64,000 bases of DNA from Propioniciclava flava (lineage in GTDB: Bacteria; Actinomycetota; Actinomycetes; Propionibacteriales; Propionibacteriaceae): positions 1-64,000 of the forward strand of contig NZ_PPCV01000010.1 in assembly GCF_004126535.1 (NCBI RefSeq). Reading direction: 5' to 3'. The notes beneath the pieces are model-generated. The model was not told the DNA's origin, did not search any database, and saw nothing but the letters and a program-made list of their open reading frames with translations. Numbering within the stretch: the first letter of the stretch is position 1; each line of letters begins with the position of its first letter. Positions 17,187 to 26,815 of this stretch are shown piece after piece. The position numbers and the translations under genes are program-made.

Positions 17187-18557
17187 TCACGAGACCCGCT
17201 CTCCGGCCAGCACCCGGCGAGCCACATCGGCTTGGGTCGGGCTGCACTCGCGCCCATAGCCCGAGATCCAGCGCCCCGATGTGTTCCAGGATTCCCCCGA
17301 CCGCGACACCCCCATCTGATCGGCGATGCAGTCAGCAAAGTGTTCGCCGGGCTTGTCCGTTCCGCCCCAGTACTTCTCCGAGACCTCCCCCAGCCCACCA
17401 TTCAACGCGCCCGTCTGCGGGTCTGGCGGATAGACGCGGAACTGCACCACATGCCCGCATTCGTGGGAGTTGATGGACCGCACCAACGAGAATTCCGGAT
17501 CCGGCAGGTCTTTACGCCCGAAATTGATAGCGATGCTGGAGGTCGCCGTCTTCACGCCATCGACCGTGGAGAACACGGCACTGTGTGACGCGTTGTACTT
17601 ACCTGCCCGGTCAGGGGACGCGCTGACGTCGTAGCGCACATCGGGGCAAAAAGCCGCCACCTGACTTTGCAGCACCGCCGCATACTCCTGGTCGGTGTAG
17701 GAGTCCAGCGTTGCCCCCACTGTCGTCTTGTCGACCTGCTTCACATCGCCCAGATCAACCCAACCGCTGACGCCGCGGTAGTCGACGCGGACCCGGCTGC
17801 CTTCCACGGCCGCGTCGCGGGCCCCGAGCACATACTGACGCGGGATCACGACCGCCTGCGGGCCGGAGGATGAGTCTGCGTAGAAGCGGGTCGGGCCAGA
17901 CGTCTTGTACCAGGAGGTGGCCTGACGGGTGACGTCAGCTATCGCGTCATCGCTGACGAGCGTCAGCGCCGCCCGGGTCGGCGTGAGAGCCCCGGAGGTG
18001 GGCGCGGCACCTGAGGGCCGGGATGCGGGCGTCGACGACGTCGGGGAGCCGCCCGCTGCACCCGTGGGGCTCGGTTGGGGTGCGGGGCGCTGCCGGGCGG
18101 CCTGGCTGCCTCGCGACGGCGAACCTGAAGCGGGTGTCGGCGCGGCAGGGACGCCCGAGCGCGGTGATGCGGGGGTTTCAGACGCCCCCGTTTCTGCCTG
18201 GCGCGCTGCGGGCCTCACCGGGGCGGACGGGGCCTGCGGGGGTGTTGCGGGGGTGTCTGGCCGGGGCGCCGACGAGGCAGGAACGCTTCGGTGCGCGGTC
18301 GGTTCAGCTTCCGCTTCCGACGGCAGCGGGGTGCTGGTGGGCGCGTCGTCCGCGTCGGGGGTGAAGGGGGTTGCGGAGACGGTCGGCCCCGTCAGCGTAG
18401 GGATGGGCGCCGGGGTTGCCCGATCGACGAGCGGCGATCGCGGAACCGCCGGGGTGCAGGCGCTGAGGGTCAGCGCAACCGCCGCGACGGCAATCACGCT
18501 GAGGCGTCTGCGGCCGTGAGGGCGCGGGGGTACTGGCACAAGGGGGTGGGCGTGCAT
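17187..18557 (-). CDS. Secreted lipoprotein with HExxH zinc metalloprotease-like domain
   Basis: 456 residues. Arg-rich start, hydrophobic segment and lipobox LTLSAC predict a lipoprotein (Cys about residue 34). Residues about 40-190 are a Pro/Ala/Ser/Thr-rich, probably cell-wall-spanning linker. The folded C-terminal part contains SINSHECGHVVQF, an HExxH zinc site, and GEHFADCIADQMG, where the Glu/Asp could be the third ligand as in neutral zinc peptidases. Paired cysteines may form disulfides. Substrate unknown. Leaderless promoter geometry. Confidence 0.8.
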   Translation of the reverse strand: MHAHPLVPVPPRPHGRRRLSVIAVAAVALTLSACTPAVPRSPLVDRATPAPIPTLTGPTVSATPFTPDADDAPTSTPLPSEAEAEPTAHRSVPASSAPRPDTPATPPQAPSAPVRPAARQAETGASETPASPRSGVPAAPTPASGSPSRGSQAARQRPAPQPSPTGAAGGSPTSSTPASRPSGAAPTSGALTPTRAALTLVSDDAIADVTRQATSWYKTSGPTRFYADSSSGPQAVVIPRQYVLGARDAAVEGSRVRVDYRGVSGWVDLGDVKQVDKTTVGATLDSYTDQEYAAVLQSQVAAFCPDVRYDVSASPDRAGKYNASHSAVFSTVDGVKTATSSIAINFGRKDLPDPEFSLVRSINSHECGHVVQFRVYPPDPQTGALNGGLGEVSEKYWGGTDKPGEHFADCIADQMGVSRSGESWNTSGRWISGYGRECSPTQADVARRVLAGERVS

Positions 18558-18564
18558 GAATGCG

Positions 18565-18570
18565 AGGCTA
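18565..18570 (-). promoter_or_regulatory. Candidate -10 box of leaderless lipoprotein gene
   Basis: TAGCCT on the minus strand, 7 bases before ATG 18557. Confidence 0.45.
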
Positions 18571-18632
18571 ACACGGCGGGGCCGACGCGCTTGTGGCGCG
18601 CGCCACGCGGCAGTTCCACGCCCCTAGCAGGT

Positions 18633-19366
18633 TCAGAGTTGTCGGGTGTAGCGCCAGGCGTAAGTGGCGTACTCCTCGGTCAGCGTCTCGGAACCGTGCT
18701 CCTCCAGCAGCGCCCGCCAACGGCGGAGCCGTTCAGCACGCTCGTCGGCGGAGGCCACGAGGAAAGGCGAATGCGTCATATACAAGGCGAGATACTCCCC
18801 GGCGGACACCTCCCGCTGCCAGGTGCTCGACCACTCCTCCCTCGGGCCAAAGAATGAGGGGGATACCTCCGCGGCGCCTTGCGCCGCATCGATCCCGCGG
18901 GGGTCGGGCTGCACCGCGTCGAAGCGCCGCTGCCACTCGTTGGCGAGCAAGCGCTGGTTCCAGATCATGGCAAGACGCCCGCCGGGGCGCAGCACCCGGG
19001 CGGCCTCCTGCGCGGCGGCGATCAGATCCAGCCAATGCCAGGCCTGCGCGACGAGGGCCGCATCAGCGGACTCGTCGGGCTGCCCTGAGTGCTCCGCGGC
19101 AGCGACCACCCGGGGCACGTCGGGGTGGCGAGCCGCCAGTTCCGCGAGCATGGACGCCGACGGATCCACAGCGATCACCCGCAATCTCCGCGCTACCAGG
19201 GAGTCGGTCAGCAGCCCCGTCCCAGCCCCCATTCGTGCAGGTCACGCGCTCGCGCAGGAAGCATCCAATCGAGCGCGTCGTCCGGGTAGGTCGGACGCAA
19301 CCGGTGATAGTCCGAACCCGTGTTGAGGAAGGCTGCCGCCCGCTGACCTCGCTCCTGGCTGTCCAT
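18633..19366 (-). pseudogene. SAM-dependent methyltransferase split by a -1 frameshift
   Basis: The N-terminal part starts at ATG 19366 (MDSQERGQRAAAFLNTGSDY...) and runs to ARARDLHE, then leaves frame near 19230 and hits a stop at 19208-19210. The rest continues in another frame from GAGTGLLTDSL (SAM motif I) through VIAVDPSASML and VLRPGGRLAMIWNQ to the natural stop at 18633. Restoring one base just before TGGGGGC would join HE to GAGTG exactly as in class I methyltransferases of this type. The break lies beside a run of five G, so a sequencing error or a real inactivating slip are both possible. Intact, it would be about 244 residues. Confidence 0.8.
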
Positions 19367-19573
19367 ACCCTTCAGGCTACGACCGTGCCGGTAGCCGCGA
19401 GGAAGGCGCAGCGTCCACGCAACCCCAGTGCCCTCACAAACAAAACAGCACCCCATGCACGACGCTGTTCTCAGCGGCAGGGAGAACGTTTTCCTCGCGG
19501 GGATCAGGCCGCCCTCGATAGCGGCCGCCCAGAAATCACGACTTTTCGGTTCCGCAGCCACCCCGCACCGACT

Positions 19574-19579
19574 TACGAT
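19574..19579 (+). promoter_or_regulatory. Candidate -10 box of leaderless sugar porter gene
   Basis: TACGAT, ending 7 bases before ATG 19587, which favours that start over the ATG at 19578. Confidence 0.45.
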
Positions 19580-19586
19580 GAGCCGC

Positions 19587-20966
19587 ATGAAGCCCCTTGT
19601 CCTGCGAAGCGCGCTCGTCGCTTCGATCGGCGGCCTCGTTTTCGGATTTGACACCGCCGTCATCTCCGGGACGACCGACCAGCTGAAAAGCTATTTCCTT
19701 CTCGATGACGCCCTTCTTGGGTGGACGGTCGGGATGGCCCTGCTGGGGACCATCCTCGGCGCCCTCACTGCGGGCAAACCCGCCGACCGTTTTGGCCGCA
19801 AACCCCTTCTGTTCACTATCGGGATCTTGTACCTGATCGGCGCCCTTGGCTCAGCCTTCGCCCACGACATTCTCACCTTGCAGATCGCCCGATTCCTCGG
19901 CGGGATCGGGGTCGGCGCCGCTTCGGTGTGCGCTCCGATCTACACCGCTGAAATCGCCCCCGCCAAGGTCCGCGGGCGCCTCGTGGGCCTGGTCCAGTTC
20001 AACATCGTCTTGGGCATCCTGCTGGCCTACCTCTCCAACACGATCATCCGGGCGGTCGTCCACGACACCACGACCGATTGGCGGTGGATGTTCGGCATCA
20101 TGGCTGTGCCCGCCCTCCTCTTCCTGGTCTTGCTGTTCACCGTGCCGGAAACACCTCGGTGGTTGATGGCGCACGGACGGGAGGCCGACGGACGCGCGGT
20201 GATCGCCCGCCTCACGACCACCCCCGAGGAGGCGCAAGCCCAGATCCAGGAGATCGACGCCTCACTGTCGACCTCCGGCGAGTCGGCGAAGGTTCCCTTC
20301 TTTACCCGAGGGCACGCGAAGGTCATCTTGTTGGCCTTCACCATCGCCATGTTCAATCAAATGTCCGGCATCAACGCCATCTTGTATTACGCCCCCGTGG
20401 TGATGGAGAAGGCGGGCGCCTCGACCGATGCCGCCTTCCAGATGAGCGTCGCTGTCGGGTTCATGAACCTGGTGGCCACGATGGTGGCCCTGACCGTGAT
20501 CGACAAAATCGGACGCCGGACCCTCATGATCTACGGATCGGTGGGCTACATTGTCAGCCTGGGCTTCCTCTCAGGCTTGATGTTCTTTTATGAGAAGGCC
20601 CGTGGCGGGGCCTTCGACGGCACATCCAGCATTCTGGTGCTCGTGGGGTTGCTCGTGTTCATCGCCGCGCACGCCTTCGGCCAAGGGTCGGTGATTTGGG
20701 TTTTCATCTCCGAGATCTTCCCCAACCGGATCCGGGGGCGCGGTCAATCGCTGGGGTCGATGACGCACTGGGTCTTCGCCTGGTTGACGTCGACCTTCTT
20801 TCCGCCGGTTATCGGTTCGTTGGGCGGTGGGGTGGCTTTCGCCGTGTTCGGCGTGTTCATGATCGGCCAGTTGATCTGGGTACTGAAGGTGATGCCGGAA
20901 ACGCGCGGCGTCCCCTTGGAGGAGATGGAGGCGACCCTGGGGCTCTCCCACACCCAGGACGCCTGA
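19587..20966 (+). CDS. MFS sugar porter (XylE/GalP type), proton symporter
   Basis: 459 residues from ATG 19587 (an ATG three codons upstream is also possible). Twelve membrane helices. Sugar-porter signatures are clear: GLVFGFDTAVISG in helix 1, DRFGRKPLL in loop 2-3, PETPRWL at the end of the first half, QMSGINAILYYAP in helix 7, DKIGRRTLM in loop 8-9 and PETRGVPLEE after helix 12. Imports a hexose or pentose; the exact sugar cannot be read. It stands alone, with a strong hairpin after it. Confidence 0.94.
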   Translation: MKPLVLRSALVASIGGLVFGFDTAVISGTTDQLKSYFLLDDALLGWTVGMALLGTILGALTAGKPADRFGRKPLLFTIGILYLIGALGSAFAHDILTLQIARFLGGIGVGAASVCAPIYTAEIAPAKVRGRLVGLVQFNIVLGILLAYLSNTIIRAVVHDTTTDWRWMFGIMAVPALLFLVLLFTVPETPRWLMAHGREADGRAVIARLTTTPEEAQAQIQEIDASLSTSGESAKVPFFTRGHAKVILLAFTIAMFNQMSGINAILYYAPVVMEKAGASTDAAFQMSVAVGFMNLVATMVALTVIDKIGRRTLMIYGSVGYIVSLGFLSGLMFFYEKARGGAFDGTSSILVLVGLLVFIAAHAFGQGSVIWVFISEIFPNRIRGRGQSLGSMTHWVFAWLTSTFFPPVIGSLGGGVAFAVFGVFMIGQLIWVLKVMPETRGVPLEEMEATLGLSHTQDA

Positions 20967-20974
20967 CGTGTGAC

Positions 20975-21015
20975 GACGCCGTCGCGTCCCCCATCGGGGA
21001 GGGCGCGACGGCGTC
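20975..21015. terminator. Bidirectional terminator hairpin between sugar porter and chdC
   Basis: 12-bp perfect stem GACGCCGTCGCG / CGCGACGGCGTC, with further pairing (CCCC/GGGG) inside the loop, between two convergent genes. Little U-tract on either side. Confidence 0.65.
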
Positions 21016-21033
21016 GGGTCAGTTGCGCACCGG

Positions 21034-21783
21034 TCAGGCGACGGGCTGGCGCTGGGCCCACTCCGTCAGCTCGATCCGAGGCCCGGTGAAGAAGGGGGTC
21101 TCCTCACGGACGTGCAGGCGCGCCTCGACGGCCCGCTGGGCGCGCATGGCGTCCACCAGGCGGGTCAACTCGTCGGCCTCGAAGGCCAGCAGCCATTCGT
21201 AGTCGCCCAGCGCGAACGCCGAGGTGGTGGAGCCCAGCACGTCGGGGTACTCGCGGGCCGCCATCCCGTGCGTGCGCAGCATGTGCGAGCGCTTGGCCGG
21301 ATCCATGTAGTACCACTCGTAGCTGCGGACGAACGGGTACACCGTCACCCACGGGCGCGGTGCGATCCCGGAGAAGCATGCGGGCGTGTGGGCGTTGTTG
21401 AACTCTGCGCCCCGATGGACGCCGACCGACGACCACACCGGGTCGAGGTGGCCGCCCAATTCGGAGTTCCGCAGCGCATGGTAGGCCGCCTGGAGCGCCT
21501 CGGGCGCTTCGGCGATGGTCCACATCATCAAGTCGGCGTCGGCGCGGAACCCGCTCACGTCGTACCACCCACGCAGGGTGACCCCGGTGTCGGTGACGGC
21601 GCGGACGGCGGCGTTCACCTGGTCGTCGCGGCTGGCCGGATCGGCGGGGAGCGGGGCGACGGTCGAGAAGACGCTGTACATCAAGTAGTGGTTGCTGGCG
21701 TTGACGTCTTCGGGCGACACGTAGGTGTCGCGCGGGTCACCGCTGAACGGGGCGCCGGCAACCTTCGCGGACGGTTGCGTCAT
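21034..21783 (-). CDS. chdC: Coproheme decarboxylase (HemQ)
   Basis: 249 residues. Member of the chlorite-dismutase fold family in its actinobacterial decarboxylase form: NHYLMYSVF near the start, LRGWYDVSGFRADADLMMW, and YPFVRSYEWYYMDPAKRSHMLRTHG, where the Tyr and Lys lie at coproheme and the HG at the axial His region. Converts coproheme to haem b with hydrogen peroxide, the last step of the coproporphyrin-dependent pathway. GGAG ribosome binding site. It follows hemH by 24 bases and is the end of the hemA-hemH-chdC operon. Confidence 0.96.
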   Translation of the reverse strand: MTQPSAKVAGAPFSGDPRDTYVSPEDVNASNHYLMYSVFSTVAPLPADPASRDDQVNAAVRAVTDTGVTLRGWYDVSGFRADADLMMWTIAEAPEALQAAYHALRNSELGGHLDPVWSSVGVHRGAEFNNAHTPACFSGIAPRPWVTVYPFVRSYEWYYMDPAKRSHMLRTHGMAAREYPDVLGSTTSAFALGDYEWLLAFEADELTRLVDAMRAQRAVEARLHVREETPFFTGPRIELTEWAQRQPVA

Positions 21784-21807
21784 GGGATTCTCCTTCGTTG
21801 AGGTGCG

Positions 21808-22848
21808 TCAGGACCCTGTCGCCGACTCGGTGCCACAGGCCGCCGGTTTGGCGTCCCCGGGTCGACCCGAGAGGCAGCAGTTCGCGCCGCAGGTGCGGCG
21901 CCCGCCGACCTCGCCGGGGCGCAGGTCGGCGATCTTGTCGGCCAGCATCGCGATGAAGGCGGGATGAGTGCCCGCCGTCGCCGCGCGCACATACGACAGT
22001 CCCTGTTCGGCGGCTGTCTGCGAGGCCTGAGTATCGAGGTCGTACACCACTTCCATGTGGTCGTTGATGAACCCAAACGGCACGGTGACCACCGAGGAGA
22101 TTCCCTGCTCGGCAAGTTCCTCAAGGCGGTCGTTCACGTCGGGTTCCAGCCACGGAATGTGCGGGGCACCCGAGCGGCTGCAGTAGGCGATCTCCCAGCG
22201 GTCATCGTCGAGCCCTGCCTGGGCGGCGATGGCGGCGGCGACGCGCGCATGCTGGGTCGAGTAGGTGTTGTCCCCGCCCGGACCCGAGGCCGCGTCCATC
22301 GCAAGCGGAATGGAGTGGGTGACGAAGACGACGCGGGGCGTCCCTTCGGCGCGCGCCAGCGCGTCACGCAGCGCGTCAACGTTGGCGGCGATGAAGCCCT
22401 CGGTCTCGGCGAATGCTCCGACCTTGTCGATCTGCAGTTCGACGGCTGTCGCGTCCAGTGCCGCGGCGATGTCCTCGCGGTATTGGCGGCACCCCGAGTA
22501 GGACGCATACCCGGCGGTCGCCAGCGCGAGGACGCGGCGCGCGCCTGACGCGGCGAGGTCGGTGAAGGTGTCGGGAAGGAAGGGCGTCCAGTTACGGTTG
22601 CCGATCACGATCGGCACGTCGATGCCCCGCTCGCGCAGGGCGGCGCCGAGGGCTTCCATCAACTCTGCATTGCGCTCGTTGATCGGCGACGCTCCGCCGA
22701 AGAGGTCGTAGTGCTTGGAGACTTCGAGGAGACGCTCATCGGGGATCCCTCGCCCGCGGGTCGCGTTGCGCATGAACGGCAAGACGTCCTCGGGAACCCG
22801 GGGGCCTCCGTAGGAGACCACACAGATCGCGTCGTAGTCGAAACTCAC
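21808..22848 (-). CDS. hemH: Ferrochelatase (coproporphyrin ferrochelatase)
   Basis: 346 residues from GTG 22848, overlapping the hemA stop by four bases. Motifs: VVSYGGPRVPEDV, YDLFGGASPINERNAELM, and VVFVTHSIPLAMD with the catalytic His. The C-terminal CGANCCL provides cysteines that, with an internal Cys, bind a [2Fe-2S] cluster in actinobacterial ferrochelatases. Inserts ferrous iron into coproporphyrin III, given the chdC partner. The longer open frame upstream is shadow of hemA. Confidence 0.95.
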   Translation of the reverse strand: MSFDYDAICVVSYGGPRVPEDVLPFMRNATRGRGIPDERLLEVSKHYDLFGGASPINERNAELMEALGAALRERGIDVPIVIGNRNWTPFLPDTFTDLAASGARRVLALATAGYASYSGCRQYREDIAAALDATAVELQIDKVGAFAETEGFIAANVDALRDALARAEGTPRVVFVTHSIPLAMDAASGPGGDNTYSTQHARVAAAIAAQAGLDDDRWEIAYCSRSGAPHIPWLEPDVNDRLEELAEQGISSVVTVPFGFINDHMEVVYDLDTQASQTAAEQGLSYVRAATAGTHPAFIAMLADKIADLRPGEVGGRRTCGANCCLSGRPGDAKPAACGTESATGS

Positions 22849-24215
22849 ATTGCCTCCAGGCGGGGTCGGGCCCCCAGATCGGAAAGCCGCAGGCCGGTGA
22901 TCGGACAGGTATCGCATTCGAGCGTATCCGGCGGCACGAGAACGTCGATATCGCCCTCGCTCGCCGCAGCTACCTCGTCGTTCCCCAGGACGGACCGCAG
23001 TTGCGGCTCGATCCCCCACAGCTCTGAGAGGGCGGTGAGGTATTCGTCGGCGCGTCCTTCCTGGGCGGCCTTGCGCGCGCGCACGCTGGGCACGTGCACC
23101 AGCCGGGCGGCCAGACGGCGCAGCGCGTGCGCGGCCTCCTCGCCGGTGACCGGGCGGCCCTGCGGGAGCCGGTCGATTTCGTCCGACACCATCGCGTTGA
23201 CGGTGTCGCGCAAGGCAACGACGGCGGGGTCCATTTCGCGTCCCTTCAGGCGGGTCACCAGGTCACGCACACCCTCGTCGACGAGCGTGCGCGCTCGCCC
23301 CACCTCGTGCCGGGAAGCGTCAGGGGTGTGGCGTTGGATGGTCGGCAGATCGATGAGGTGGACGCCAGGCAGGGAGCCCGCCTCGGGCGCGACGTCACGC
23401 GAAATGGCCAGGTCGAGGATCGCCAGCGGGGCCTCGCGGTCGCCGGTGGCGTGGGCGAGCAGGTCAAGGGTGAGGATCGGACGCCCCAGCCCGCGGCAGG
23501 TCAGGACGACGTCGGCCTCGGCGACGGCCTCCTCGAGGCTTCGCTCGGCGACGTGGGTGCCCGGGTGGGAGGCGACGAAGGAGGCGGCACGCCCTGAGGA
23601 GGAGAACACGGCTATGTCGTGCGCGCCGCGCTCGCTCAGCGCGGCGACGACAGCGCCCGCATAGGCGCCGGTGCCGACGAGGAGAACGTGGGTCGCCGAC
23701 CAGTCGCGCGGGATCATGTCCAGCCCCACGGCGACGACCGAGCGCCCCGTGGTGGCCAGTTGTGTCAGGTGGGCGACCTTGCGGGAGGTCCGCAGCGCCT
23801 GCTCGATGGTTTCGGTGAGCAGCCCGTTGGCGGTGCCGTCGCGATGCGCGGCCTTCAGGGCGCGGCGCAGCTGACCGGCGATCTCCCGCTCCCCGACGAC
23901 CATCGAGTCCAGGCCTGCACCGACATCGAACAGGTGATGCAGGGCGTCACCGTTGGTCAGCACTGTGAGGGGAACATCGTGGGCCTGCGGGAGGCCCGCA
24001 GCCACGGCACGGCGCACCCGATCGAGGATCTGAGCGGCGGACGCGTCGGCGTCCACGTAAACCTCGACGCGGTTGCACGTGGCCAACACCACGGCACCGC
24101 GAACGGCGGCGTCGTCCACGAGACGCGTCGCGAGCCCCGGCACCGCCGGACTGACCGCTTCGACGGCCGCCAGCCCGTGTTCGGCGTGATGAACGGAGAT
24201 CAGATGCAACGACAT
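22845..24215 (-). CDS. hemA: Glutamyl-tRNA reductase
   Basis: 456 residues. Catalytic Cys in VLATCNRVEVYVD (about 50), substrate motif GLDSMVVGEREIAGQL (about 105), NADPH-binding VLLVGTGAYAGAVV (about 180), and the C-terminal dimerisation helix. Reduces Glu-tRNA to glutamate-1-semialdehyde, the committed and usually rate-limiting step. First gene of the leftward haem operon; divergent from hemE. The tRNA-Glu gene lies 15 kb away at 39405. Confidence 0.96.
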   Translation of the reverse strand: MSLHLISVHHAEHGLAAVEAVSPAVPGLATRLVDDAAVRGAVVLATCNRVEVYVDADASAAQILDRVRRAVAAGLPQAHDVPLTVLTNGDALHHLFDVGAGLDSMVVGEREIAGQLRRALKAAHRDGTANGLLTETIEQALRTSRKVAHLTQLATTGRSVVAVGLDMIPRDWSATHVLLVGTGAYAGAVVAALSERGAHDIAVFSSSGRAASFVASHPGTHVAERSLEEAVAEADVVLTCRGLGRPILTLDLLAHATGDREAPLAILDLAISRDVAPEAGSLPGVHLIDLPTIQRHTPDASRHEVGRARTLVDEGVRDLVTRLKGREMDPAVVALRDTVNAMVSDEIDRLPQGRPVTGEEAAHALRRLAARLVHVPSVRARKAAQEGRADEYLTALSELWGIEPQLRSVLGNDEVAAASEGDIDVLVPPDTLECDTCPITGLRLSDLGARPRLEAM

Positions 24216-24320
24216 GACTCACTCATTGAACCACCCTTATCTGCCCAAACCGAACCGGAAGGTGTTGTACCGGGTCCCGGCGATCTCCCCGCGCACGGAA
24301 CCGACTGAGGGTGCCTCACT
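24216..24320. promoter_or_regulatory. Divergent promoter region hemA / hemE
   Basis: 105 bases that must drive both haem operons. Ribosome binding sites are visible on both sides (GAGTGAG before hemA, GAGGGTG before hemE). I could not assign -35/-10 boxes or an operator with confidence, but any regulator binding here could coordinate the whole pathway. Confidence 0.5.
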
Positions 24321-25370
24321 ATGATCGAGATTGTGACTCCCCTTGTTCCTCCGCTGCTGCGCGCGCTGCGCGGCGATCGTCCTGACACGTACCCGGTGTG
24401 GTTCATGCGCCAGGCGGGCCGCTCACTGCCCGAATACCGGGAGGCCCGTCGCGGGACGGGAATGATCGAGTCCTGCCTCATCCCTGAACTGGCCGCCGAG
24501 ATCACGTTGCAACCCGTGCGCCGCCATCGCGTCGATGCGGGCATTTTCTTCTCCGACATCATGGTGCCGCTGGCCTTGGCGGGGGTTGACGTCGAGATTG
24601 CGTCGGGGGTCGGCCCCGTCATCGATGAGCCTGTCCGGACTGCCGCCGACGTGCGCAGGCTGACGGCACTGGAGCCGGGCGACGCGAGCGCCATCACCGA
24701 AGCTGTCCGCCTCGTCGTCGCCGAGTTGGCTTCGACGCCGTCCGGCAACGCCACCTGGACGCCCCTGATCGGCTTCGCGGGCGCCCCGTTCACGTTGGCC
24801 GCCTATCTGGTGGAGGGGCGTCCCAGCCGCGATCACCTCGCCGCCCGCGCCATGATGCACGCCGATCCGCAGGCGTGGGCTGCGCTGATGCGCTGGTGTG
24901 CCGACATCTCGGGAGCGTTCCTCACCACCCAGGTCGACGCCGGAGCTTCCGCAGTGCAGTTGTTCGACTCGTGGGCGGGATCGCTGTCGCGTGCCGACTA
25001 CGTCACCCATGTGGCGCCCTGGTCGCGCCGCGCCCTGGAGCAGGTCGCCGGACGCGTCCCGCGCCTGCATTTCGGTACCGGCACCGGTCACCTCCTCGAA
25101 GAGCTGGCTGTCGGCGCGGACGCCGTCGGCATCGACTACCGCACGCCCCTCGACGAGGCTGCTGCCCGCCTGCCCGGCGTCCCGCTGCAAGGCAACATCG
25201 ACCCGGCTCTGCTGGCCGCAGGCTGGGCCCCGCTGGAGGCGCACACGCTGGACGTCCTCGCCCGCGGCAAAGCCGCCCCCGCACACGTCGTCAACCTCGG
25301 CCACGGCGTTCCACCCGACACCGATCCCGGCGTCCTGACAGCCTTGGTGGAGAGGATCCACGCGGCATGA
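24321..25370 (+). CDS. hemE: Uroporphyrinogen decarboxylase
   Basis: 349 residues. Signature [18 protein letters not shown] near residue 27, [17 protein letters not shown] with the catalytic Asp, [16 protein letters not shown], and [13 protein letters not shown] at the end. Converts uroporphyrinogen III to coproporphyrinogen III. Its stop overlaps the hemY start by four bases. Confidence 0.97.
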   Translation: MIEIVTPLVPPLLRALRGDRPDTYPVWFMRQAGRSLPEYREARRGTGMIESCLIPELAAEITLQPVRRHRVDAGIFFSDIMVPLALAGVDVEIASGVGPVIDEPVRTAADVRRLTALEPGDASAITEAVRLVVAELASTPSGNATWTPLIGFAGAPFTLAAYLVEGRPSRDHLAARAMMHADPQAWAALMRWCADISGAFLTTQVDAGASAVQLFDSWAGSLSRADYVTHVAPWSRRALEQVAGRVPRLHFGTGTGHLLEELAVGADAVGIDYRTPLDEAAARLPGVPLQGNIDPALLAAGWAPLEAHTLDVLARGKAAPAHVVNLGHGVPPDTDPGVLTALVERIHAA

Positions 25371-26815
25371 CGCAACGCGATGCCATCGTCATCGGTGGCG
25401 GCATCGGCGGCCTGCAGGCCGCCTACACCTTCAGCAAGGCTGGGCTCGCTCCGCTGCTGCTGGAATCCCGCGGCACCACCGGCGGTCTCGTCTTCGGGGC
25501 GCCGGTCGGTGGCGTCTGGGTCGACTTGGGTGCCGAATCGTTCGCGAAGCGCTCCCGTGAGGTGGCGGCCCTGTGCGCCGAACTTGGGCTGGAGACCGTC
25601 GACCCGGCGGGCGGCTCGTGGGTGTGGTCGCATCGCCTCCGCCCAGGCTCCCCCGAGGGCGCCGAGCCCGGCCACGCGATCCGGATCCCGCACGGCGTCT
25701 TGGGCATTCCCACCGATCTGGACGATCCGATCGTTGCCGAGGTGCTGTCCTCCGAGGGGCTGGCGCGTGCTCGCGAAGACCTGACGATGGGTGCCGGTCC
25801 CGGCGCGGACGCCGCGGAACTGGCTTCGCTCGTGGAGGTGCGTCTGGGCCGCGAGGTGCTCGACCGCCTGGTGGATCCGATCGCAGGCGGCGTCCATTCG
25901 GCTCACCCGTCCCGGCTCGCCGTCGATGTGGTCTCCCCCGGCCTGCGCGAGGCCTTGGCCCAGGAGGGTTCCCTCGTGCGCGCCGCCGCCGCCGTGCGGG
26001 CCAGCGCCCCTCAAGGGGCTGTCGTCTCCTCAGCGTCGGGCGGCATGTTCACGCTGCCGCGCGCCCTGGCCCACCGCATCGAAGGCAACGGCGGCACCGT
26101 CGCGACTCGGCGCGTCGTCACCGGCATCGTCCGCGACGGGCAGACCTGGAGCGTGACGCACTACGAGGCGGGCCGGGCCCCGAATCCGGCCGACCCGCCC
26201 ATCCCCGTCGGGGAACCCCAGATCGACACCACCACGCGCCTCGTCGTCGCCCTCGACGGACGCGCGGCCTTGACCCTGTTGGGCTCGGTGGAATCCCTCT
26301 CCGTGTCCGACTGGCAGTTGCCGCGTGGGGCGGACCTCGCGCAGGTGTGCCTCGTCCTGGCTGATGACCGGCTGGACGCAGGCCCGCGCGGTTCCGGGCT
26401 CCTGGTGACCCCGCTGGATGAGGGCGCCCCCCGCCGCGTGCGGGCCAAGGCGCTGACGCATTATTCGATCAAGTGGCCCCGGGTCGTCACGGGCACCGGG
26501 CTGCACGTGCTGCGCGTCAGCTACGGCCGCGCGGGGGTGCCGACGCCGGAGCCCACGATGGCCGACGCGCTGGCCGACGCGTCCGTGCTGCTCGGGCTCG
26601 AACTGGATCCGTCCAGCGTGGCGGGCCACGCCGTCATCCATTTCCCCAACTCCTTGCCGCCGCAAACTCCCGAACACCGCGTCCGGGTCGCCGAGGTGAC
26701 ACGGCGTCTGGCCGAGGAGCCAGGCCTGGCCATCACCGGGGCCTGGTTCGCCGGGACGGGGCTCGCCGCCGTCATTCCGCATGCCACCCGCGTCGCTGAG
26801 GAGCTCGCCCGATGA
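25367..26815 (+). CDS. hemY: Coproporphyrinogen III oxidase, FAD-dependent (HemY/CgoX type)
   Basis: 482 residues from ATG 25367. N-terminal FAD dinucleotide motif [19 protein letters not shown], then [13 protein letters not shown]-terminal FAD motif [20 protein letters not shown]. In actinobacteria that also have ChdC, this enzyme oxidises coproporphyrinogen III to coproporphyrin III with oxygen, and the partners next door support that reading over protoporphyrinogen oxidase. Four-base overlaps with hemE and hemCD. Confidence 0.94.
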   Translation: MTQRDAIVIGGGIGGLQAAYTFSKAGLAPLLLESRGTTGGLVFGAPVGGVWVDLGAESFAKRSREVAALCAELGLETVDPAGGSWVWSHRLRPGSPEGAEPGHAIRIPHGVLGIPTDLDDPIVAEVLSSEGLARAREDLTMGAGPGADAAELASLVEVRLGREVLDRLVDPIAGGVHSAHPSRLAVDVVSPGLREALAQEGSLVRAAAAVRASAPQGAVVSSASGGMFTLPRALAHRIEGNGGTVATRRVVTGIVRDGQTWSVTHYEAGRAPNPADPPIPVGEPQIDTTTRLVVALDGRAALTLLGSVESLSVSDWQLPRGADLAQVCLVLADDRLDAGPRGSGLLVTPLDEGAPRRVRAKALTHYSIKWPRVVTGTGLHVLRVSYGRAGVPTPEPTMADALADASVLLGLELDPSSVAGHAVIHFPNSLPPQTPEHRVRVAEVTRRLAEEPGLAITGAWFAGTGLAAVIPHATRVAEELAR

